A stretch of 64,000 nucleotides of DNA. It comes from Cymbomonas tetramitiformis. Lineage: Eukaryota > Chlorophyta > Pyramimonadophyceae > Pyramimonadales > Pyramimonadaceae. A program made the translations under genes and the position numbers. Shown here piece by piece: positions 57,080 through 64,000 of the stretch. The DNA lies in assembly GCA_001247695.2 (NCBI GenBank), contig LGRX02003529.1, positions 1-64,000 on the forward strand. The letters run 5' to 3'. The notes beneath the pieces are model-generated. The model did no database searches. It had not been told where the DNA came from and saw nothing but the letters and a program-made list of their open reading frames with translations. Within the stretch, counting starts at the first letter, position 1. Each line of letters opens with the position of its first letter.

Positions 57080-60000
57080 CTGCATAGTGCGACATTCCTT
57101 TTTGTCCCCATACGCTTGAAATGGACGAGAAAAGGAAGAGCTGCTCCAAGGGCTGAATGGTCTGCGCAGACAGCAGCGCTCCCATAATCTTCGGCTCGCA
57201 GACCTTTCCGAAGCCCTGAGATGAGAGGGAGTCGATTGGTTCGTATGCTGATACCCCTGCTGCCATCATCACTTTGTTTTGCGGAGGAAGCCACTCGCGC
57301 GCCCATGTTGATAACGCTTGCATTTCCTGAGTATTACTCGCGTCCCGCTTCACGACCCACACAGCTCCGTCCTCCTCTGCGAGCTCTTGCAACACCTGTC
57401 GCGAACGAAGCGGATTTCTCGACACCAGAAGACAGGCTCCCTGAGCTGCAGCAAAGCTCTTCGCAAGAGGTCCTCCGAGTCCATCCAAGCCTCCGATGAC
57501 GGTCGCGGTGTAGCCTGGCTTATTCGACCACGTGTTGTTGTCGTTGGATAGCGCGCCAATTTTTGGAGCTTGTCTGACCCGAGACGCGTACCATCGACCG
57601 TCCCGCACAGTAAGGCGAGTCTCCTTAGACATGCCGGGATGAGTCAGGCACTGGTGTAAGCCGCTGACTGGTCGGCCATCGGTTTCGAGGATGCCTCCGA
57701 ACTTTCCCGGAGCCTCGAGGGCCCCACAAGTTATCAGCCCTTGAAGCGGTGTCAGAATGAGCGACGGGATATCCGTGTGAGGAGCTCCTAAAGGCGAAAG
57801 CATCCACATTGTCACCTGACGCTCTCTGAACTGAGTGTTCAGCATGGTCTGCAAAATTCTGAGCAGGCTCTCACACCGGGTTTCTAAGTGCTGTTGAGCA
57901 CTCCGTATTGGAATACTGGGCGTCCTCTCTGGAGAAGTGTTGTTATATATCATGACCGTGTTGCGCTGTAAAGCTGTCATCAGCAGGTGAACATGCTTCG
58001 TGGACGAAAAGTGTAGGTCCTTATCCACGTGCAGCATCTCACTCTGCTCCAATTCGGCATGCAAGCATGAGTTCTCGAAAGTCATCTGTTCAGCCTTGAA
58101 GCCAAGAGTTACGAAGAACGTCGAATCAGCCAAGGAAGCTGCCTCCGGCTCAGTGCCTCTCCACACCTCTCCGTTCCATTGCCTTGGGTCCCTGGGCGTC
58201 CACTCTTGCACGTACAGCATCTGATTCGGTCTCAGGACTTCCTCAGCGCCTCCCTCAATGTCCCCAGAAACCTTCGCCGAGTCGTTAACCCGGGCGACGT
58301 TCGAGAACTCGAGCCCGACCAGATGGACCGTCACGTCCTTCATCGGTTCCTGCCCGACGGCATGATTCCTTGAGCAACTCTTCAAAAAGCAGAGCTGCCC
58401 TTCCCACTTTTCCAACGCTCCGCAATGCTGAAGCTGAGGCATATCCGCCAGGCATGTATGCTGTCTCTGAGTGCCACCAGGCTGCAAAAAGTAGGCTCGG
58501 ACTCCAGTGAACAGCATGGACACCTTGTGTGTTGACTTTTTACGAGGGGTGCAAGCACCTCCAACACACGCACTATACACGGACTGCATTGCATACAGTG
58601 GCGAAGCTGGATGTGATGACTTGATACTGGACACGACTTGTCGAGATCTCTGTGCCGCAGAGTACTGGTGCCCCAAACGTGCGATGTTGTGTGTGAATCC
58701 GCTCGATCCGTTGCACCTCGGAGACTGCTGCATTGTGAATGTCCTCAAATACGCGCTGAAGAGCTGCCCGATAGCCACGTGGCCGTGATGATCCATAGTC
58801 GCGGACACAACTCGTCGAGGTGCAAAGTCCAAGTCCTTTTCTGAAACTGACCCGAGGTATCCCGGCATGAACTGCACCGCATGAGCCAGTATGACAAACG
58901 CATCGTTCGTCTGGGCACTCCGGTGCAGATTTCCTGTCATGTGCCCCATCAGAAGAAGAGAGCCCGCAGGCAGGGTAGCTCGTCCGAGTTGGACATGGTC
59001 CCACAGGTGCGCGTTCATGCTCTCCTGCAGGCTGAATTCCACCGAGTGTTTCACACTTAGTGTGCTGTCAGCATGCTGAGCGCGGAGCCCATACCAATCT
59101 TGGGCTCTGAATGAGGAGGCCCAAGCAACCTGTTTGCTTCCAAGTCTCAATTGCTGGGACCCCAGCCAATACGACGAGTGCATTTTAGTCATTACGCAGT
59201 GCGCATTGGTTCCCTGAAAAGCGAAGGCGCTCACACCAGCTGCAAAGCCATGTGCCGCGTGGTTGGTTTGGAGCATCTCTGTTTGCCGAGGCACGTGCAC
59301 CCCACCTGCGACAGTCATCGTTTCTGCTTGGAGGGGAATTGCGATCACATGCGGATTGACCGACACGAGGTGCTTCACTGGGTTCACTCCATCTTGGCAG
59401 AGCACATTGATGGCTGTCACAAAGGCATTAACGCCCGCAGCAGACTCGGCATGACCAAGTGTACTTTTGGCTGCTTGCAGAAGCAGTTTTTGCGGACTTG
59501 TTTGTCGGTTCATAGCAGACCGCATACCGCCGATCTCGATCGGGTCGCCTAAGGAGGTTCCGGTCCCATGAAGTTGCAATAGGCTCAAGAGGTTTAAGGA
59601 GGTGCGTCCCTGGGCGAAAGCTCTGCAGATCACCGTGGACTGGGCCTGCCCACTCGGAGCTGTGAAGGAGCTAGAACGCCCGTCCTGGTTGACAGCACTT
59701 CCGACAAGAGACACCAGCACAGGTCGCGTCTCATCAAGTGTGGTGTCGATGGTAAGTGCAGCACAGCCTTCGGCTCGGACATAACCGTCTGCAGACTTAT
59801 CCAGTGTCTTACATCGGCTATCAATGGACAACATGCCTGCTTGATGGAACACCAGAGTGGTGTGCGGGGTCAGGATGACGTTTGCACCACAACTTATAGC
59901 TGCTGTCGTATCACCTTGCAGAGACTGGCAGGCAAGTGTTGTGGTTACCAAAGAGGATGAGCATGCGGTGTCCACAGTGAGCGCTGGGCCTTGAAACCCG

Positions 60001-63000
60001 AAGCAATACGAAATTCGTCCGCTGCACACGCTGGGCGAGATGCCAGTCCCCATGTACGGGTTCACTTGAACCTTTGAGCGGTCGATTATTCGGCTGAAGT
60101 CCGTGGCTGAAATTCCAGCATAAATGCCCACCGTGTCCAAGGATGTGAGGCGTCCGAGCGTTCGCAACTGCGAGATTGCATGTAGGAGCTGCCTCTGCTG
60201 TGGATCTAGGAACTTGGCCTCTGAATGTGAAATCATGTAGGCTTGAGAATCAAACAAATCGACATCTGGCAGAGTCACCATCCCCGCAGGAACGGGACTT
60301 GACACCTCCAACCAGTCACAATGGGATGATGGGGGGAGTGTCACCAAATCCAACGGCATGATGGTCGGTGACCATTTCTGGTTGCAAACGGAGAGGTCTG
60401 ACACGAGCAATGTGTTGAAACATGGAGCACCATCGTGCTTATTCATTGCAGGAGCCTGTGAAGCTCGAACCAGCTCATCATGCTCCTGGCCATCCTCTGC
60501 CGTCTCGGCGGTCAGGTACCGCGCAATTGCCCCCGCTGTCGGGTAGTCGAATACCAAGGTCACCGGCAGCTCCATGCCAGCTGCTTTCTCGATGGACCCC
60601 TTCAGCTCCACGGCGCCAAGACTGTCCAGCCCAGCATCCATCAGCGGATCATTCTCCGACACCTCTGTGCCCACGATCTGTTGCACCGCATGCATCACGG
60701 CATAGTGCATTTGTGCAGCATGCTGCTGGCGCTGCTGCTGCTGCTGCATGCCGGTATTGCTGCCTTGCTTGCGAGTGCTGCTGGCGATGGCGCCCGTCTG
60801 ACTGTCATCAGTCCCAGCCATAGGAGCCCCAACCTTGACAGGGGGATCAGCAAACTCCGTGAATATGCCCGTGCTGTCCTTCACAACCGCCAGCATACGA
60901 GTCCACGAGATCGGACTCGCGGTCAGGTGCAGCTCCCAACTCACGGACCGCGATGGATGGGCATGAGCGCCACGCAGTGCTCCCTCGAGAGCCGACAGGC
61001 CCTGGCCAGCCATCAGTACGCCGAGCCCGCAGCGCCGCATGCGATCCAGGGTGGCGGGGTCTTGCGTGGCCATGCCTGCCATACCCCAGGCTCCCCACTG
61101 GATACTGATGCCCACCTGCCCGGTGCAGCTCAGCTGTCGAGCCCAGGAGTCCATGGCGGCGTTGGCCGCGCTGTAGTTGCCCTGGGCCGCCGAGCCCAGC
61201 AGAGCCGCAATCGATGAGAATATGACCATATCTTGCATGGGGCTGATAGCCGCCGCACCCTGGCCAAGGTAATCCAGCAGCTTGAGCTTCGCCGCATACA
61301 CCTCGCGCATGCCCTGTGTTGCCTGGTTGGTCAGCACGTTGTCTCTCAGTATCCCCGCAGCATGCATAATTCGGCTCACTGGAGTGCTGTGGATGCTGCC
61401 AGTCAGATCAGCCGCGGTGTCCTCACTGCACGTCACATCGCATCGAGCAACACATATGCTGGCCGCAGACCGCAGGTGCGGTTGGTCAGCACTCGCTCCG
61501 GCGCTGAGGCGCCCGAGACGCCCGAGCAGACGTGCTCGAGACACACTGGCCTGCCGTGTCATCCAGGTTGCCATCAGCAATCCCAGGGCGCCCGTGCCCC
61601 CGCTGATCACCGTGGTGCCCGCGTCATCGCGCAGGCCTGCGCCTGCTCGGTTATGCATCATCACCAGGCGTGTCATGGGCGCGAGCCTTGTCAGGCGCCG
61701 GAGGGCTTGGTGATGACTGATGACAGCATGCGGCCAGCTCACCAGAGCGCTCAGCGCCCCAGCTGAGAGTGCACTCGCCAGGTTGCGCATGGCATCCCCC
61801 GCACACTGCGTGGCCATCACGTCAGAGCTGGCTGCTGTGAGGTATGCCACATCGGCCCGTTGTGCGCTGACCTGCGCTGGGCTCCACAGAGCCCTGTGAG
61901 GCAGATGCATGAAGCGCCCTCCAGGCTGTAGCTGGCTCAGGTGCAGGGCCGCACGGCCAGCCCCCGTGCTCACCACCAGGGCGTAGGAAGCCACGCAGGT
62001 GTGAGGTCCACGGCCAAACACCGAGACCGGTATGTCGGACACGTGCCTCATGTGCAGCAGCGATCGCAACAGCCGCCGCTTGCTGGAGTAGGGGCATGTA
62101 GCGTACACGAGCTCAGGGTCACACAGTGAGGCTGCCATGATTCCGGACACAAGCCCCATGCCGGAGCCGCCTTCGCTTATGAGAATGCGCCCGAAATTGC
62201 TTGCTTGAGACAGCTGCCACGTGCCCAGATTACCTTGGCCAAGCAGCGGGGCCAGCGCGACCTGCATGTTGATGGAGGTGGTGGGCAGAGAGGCAGCCTC
62301 CTCGTGCAGCACGGCTCCGGGCTTCGGGCACAGCAGGTGATGAGCAGTCGAGGTATAGACGGCGTGCCCTACTGCCGGTGCCAGCGCCAGGACTGCATCA
62401 CCCTGGCACACCTTGGCATATGCCACAGGGGCTGCCGTGGTGAGAGGAGCTGTGGGAGAGGCTGTGTTGACCACGAGACCAGACGCGTCACCGTACACGC
62501 TGGTTGCGGCACCGTTCCATCCCGCGCTGGTCTGCACTCCCACCTCTCTGAGCACGCTGCGTACACTCATGCTGACAGCCTGGACACGCAGCGTGACGCC
62601 ATCCGCCGCCCGGCCCGTTGCATCAGACGTCGCTACATGCTGCTGCTGAGTCGAAGGGAAGGACGTGCTGGTCAGGAGACGTGGCCGGCTCACGCTCAGT
62701 CCTGCTGCAGCCCTGTCCCAGCACCTGTCATCCGGGCGCATCAGGCTGTGCAAGTGATCCCCGGATGTGGGCCGAGTCTCCGAAGCTGAGTTGAGGAGGT
62801 GAATGGCGCCATCCAGGGAGGCGCACTCACGCTCGTGTGTGTGCACCAGACTGCGCAGCCCGGCTTGCACACCCGCGCGTGCTGCGGCCGCTGAGGTCAT
62901 CGATGTGCTGGTGGGGCCGAAGTGCAGAGGATGGGCAGCACACGTGGCAAGCTGCCTGGCCTCGCTGGACACCACATTGGGCAGAATATGCAGGAGGTGA

Positions 63001-64000
63001 AGCATGCCTGCAGCGCTGGTCACGGCGGGATGAGCTGGGGTGTGCCGCATGCCGTCGAGGGGCGGGAGGCTATTGGTAGCGAAGGTGAAGGTCGAGGCAG
63101 AGGGCTGTATAGCACGGCTCTGGTGGGTGTCATACGGGGCAGTCTGCTGGGGCACGGTCTGCCAGACCAGCTCGTAGAGCACGGGATCAGCAGCGTCGTT
63201 GGCTGTTGCTTTGCTTTTGCTCGCCACCGATCCTCTTTGTGTATCGTTGCCAAGTTGACGCCTCAGCTTTTTGGTTTCCAAGCCATGCATTTTCCCAACA
63301 AGGTACAGCCCAGTCCTGGCAACCAGGGTGTGATTTGCACAGTCTCTTTCAGGTAAAGCTGGATCAAACTGCACTGTCACATGTAGCCCGGCCGGATGCA
63401 TCTGCGCGTACAAATGGTATGCATGAAGTGCTGCTGGGACGCGCACGGATGGCGTGGGTGTGGCGCTCCATGCGGTGCGCACGGCACCAGGACTCAGCAG
63501 GGCAGCAGCACTGAGCTGCATGCTATTGTCAAGCACGGCTGGATCCATCCATGCTCCCGACATGGTCGGATGATGTGCTGTGGGCACTCTTCCTTGCAGA
63601 GGTGCGTCCACGGCGTGGTGCTGGTGCCCGCTGCATAGCAATCGACGGCAGAGTTGGTACGGGCTGACTGCGGTGAAAGTCCAGCCAGGATTGATTGGCT
63701 CACAGCGCTGCGCCTGCGCGTGAGCTTGAGTAATGCAACCCTTGGAGTGATGAAGATGTGATGAGCCCAGGGTATCCGCTCGCTGGCTGGTAGATATACT
63801 GTATCGACCCTCAGCCAGGTGCACATTCATTTGGAAATGCGAGGATGTCTGGGCTCCCTCGCTAGTCTCAGCTGCCAGTGAGGCCGGGGCGGAGATGATC
63901 AAAGGCGCACTGATCGTCACAGCTGTGAGGGCAATGATGCTCTCTCTGGCACCGGCTCCGGCTATGCAGCCCTTGGCACCACCAAGTGCCACCTCCACGA
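57080..64000 (-). CDS. Giant PKS, exon 1 in window (5' partial)
   Basis: The frame is open to the right edge (first full codon 63998), so the true start lies outside the window. It encodes the C-terminal half of a DH, an ER, a KR and an ACP of module 1, then the KS, DH and most of the KR of module 2. The exon ends at 57080, directly after the KR tyrosine codon and its alanine, with donor gtgaga. Joined to exons 2-4 it gives 15,739 residues in the window. A Gln run lies in the linker before ACP1 (about 60722-60760). As in the other exons, there is no AT between KS and DH. Confidence 0.95.
60490..64000 (-). other. PKS module 1 (partial): DH-ER-KR-ACP
   Basis: DH C-terminal half about 63260-64000, with L-D-N-S-M-Q-L carrying the second catalytic Asp. 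KR structural half about 62620-63250. ER about 61640-62615, with G-G-S-G-M-G as NADPH loop. KR about 60890-61620, with S-G-G-T-G-A-L-G, a B-type L-R-D, and Y-S-A-A-N. ACP about 60490-60715, with the phosphopantetheine serine in D-S-L at 60621-60623. If the unseen KS and DH half are intact, the module makes a fully reduced methylene. This ER is clearly diverged from the four ERs downstream. Confidence 0.85.

Larger units (their letters stand above)
53370..60300 (-). other. PKS module 2: KS-DH-KR(A-type)-ACP, split by intron 1
   Basis: KS about 59190-60290: D-T-A-C-S-S-S (59953-59972), H-G-T-G-T, and G-H-A-E-S-A-A-G. DH about 58260-59050 with H-V-Q-L-G-R-A-T-L-P, so the first motif is present; the usual D-N-x-x-Q is not clear, so activity is uncertain. 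KR structural half about 57560-58250. KR catalytic part 57080-57520 and about 53700-54008. ACP about 53370-53595, serine at 53491-53493. This KR has Trp eight residues before the catalytic Tyr and no L-x-D motif, the A-type pattern, unlike all the others in the window. Confidence 0.85.

Overview
The window is eukaryotic nuclear DNA. The evidence is spliceosomal GT-AG introns that join coding segments in frame, several non-autonomous DNA transposons with terminal inverted repeats and target-site duplications, and decayed gag-like coding sequence with a CCHC zinc knuckle. A giant multimodular type I polyketide synthase (PKS) without acyltransferase domains points to a green microalga or a similar photosynthetic protist. 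The 47-bp minisatellite and the gag remnants remind me of prasinophyte genomes such as Cymbomonas, but that is recollection, not proof.

Right-hand 51 kb (13276-64000, minus strand): one PKS gene, 3'-complete and running off the right edge of the window at its 5' side. I resolve four exons: 64000-57080 (5' partial), 54008-14561 (a single 39.4-kb exon), 14286-14070 and 13911-13276. The summed coding length from the first full codon is 47,220 nt, a whole number of codons, giving 15,739 residues before the stop. Reading N to C, there is a partial module 1 (DH C-terminus, ER, KR, ACP) and nine complete KS-containing modules (2-10). Every KS keeps Cys-His-His and every module has a KR. Modules 5, 6, 8 and 9 also have a DH with intact motifs and an ER, while modules 3, 4, 7 and 10 have degenerate DH regions. 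There is no AT domain anywhere, so extender loading must occur in trans. The protein ends ACP - sulfotransferase - thioesterase, the order known from cyanobacterial CurM and Ols synthases, which release chains by decarboxylation to a terminal alkene. Module 10 has a KR but a ruined DH, so it should leave the beta-hydroxyl that such a sulfotransferase needs. Near-identical ER-KR-ACP-KS and KR-ACP-KS blocks show recent module duplication and gene conversion. The 3.07-kb first intron carries two related Harbinger-like non-autonomous elements.

Left-hand 13 kb: a 47-bp minisatellite (1-117); a decayed gag/ORF1-like gene on the plus strand (about 1600-3548 and 8753-12183) with frameshifts and a CCHC zinc knuckle; and, interrupting it, a 5.2-kb DNA element (3549-8749) with about 40-bp terminal inverted repeats and a 3-bp AGT duplication. 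Removing the element with one AGT restores the host reading frame. Inside the element are subterminal ACTAACG-type repeats, two tRNA-like sequences, a 165-bp-arm foldback, a broken unknown gene, a 260-bp tandem repeat and a nested 262-bp element. Another 403-bp inverted-repeat element lies just 3' of the PKS stop codon.
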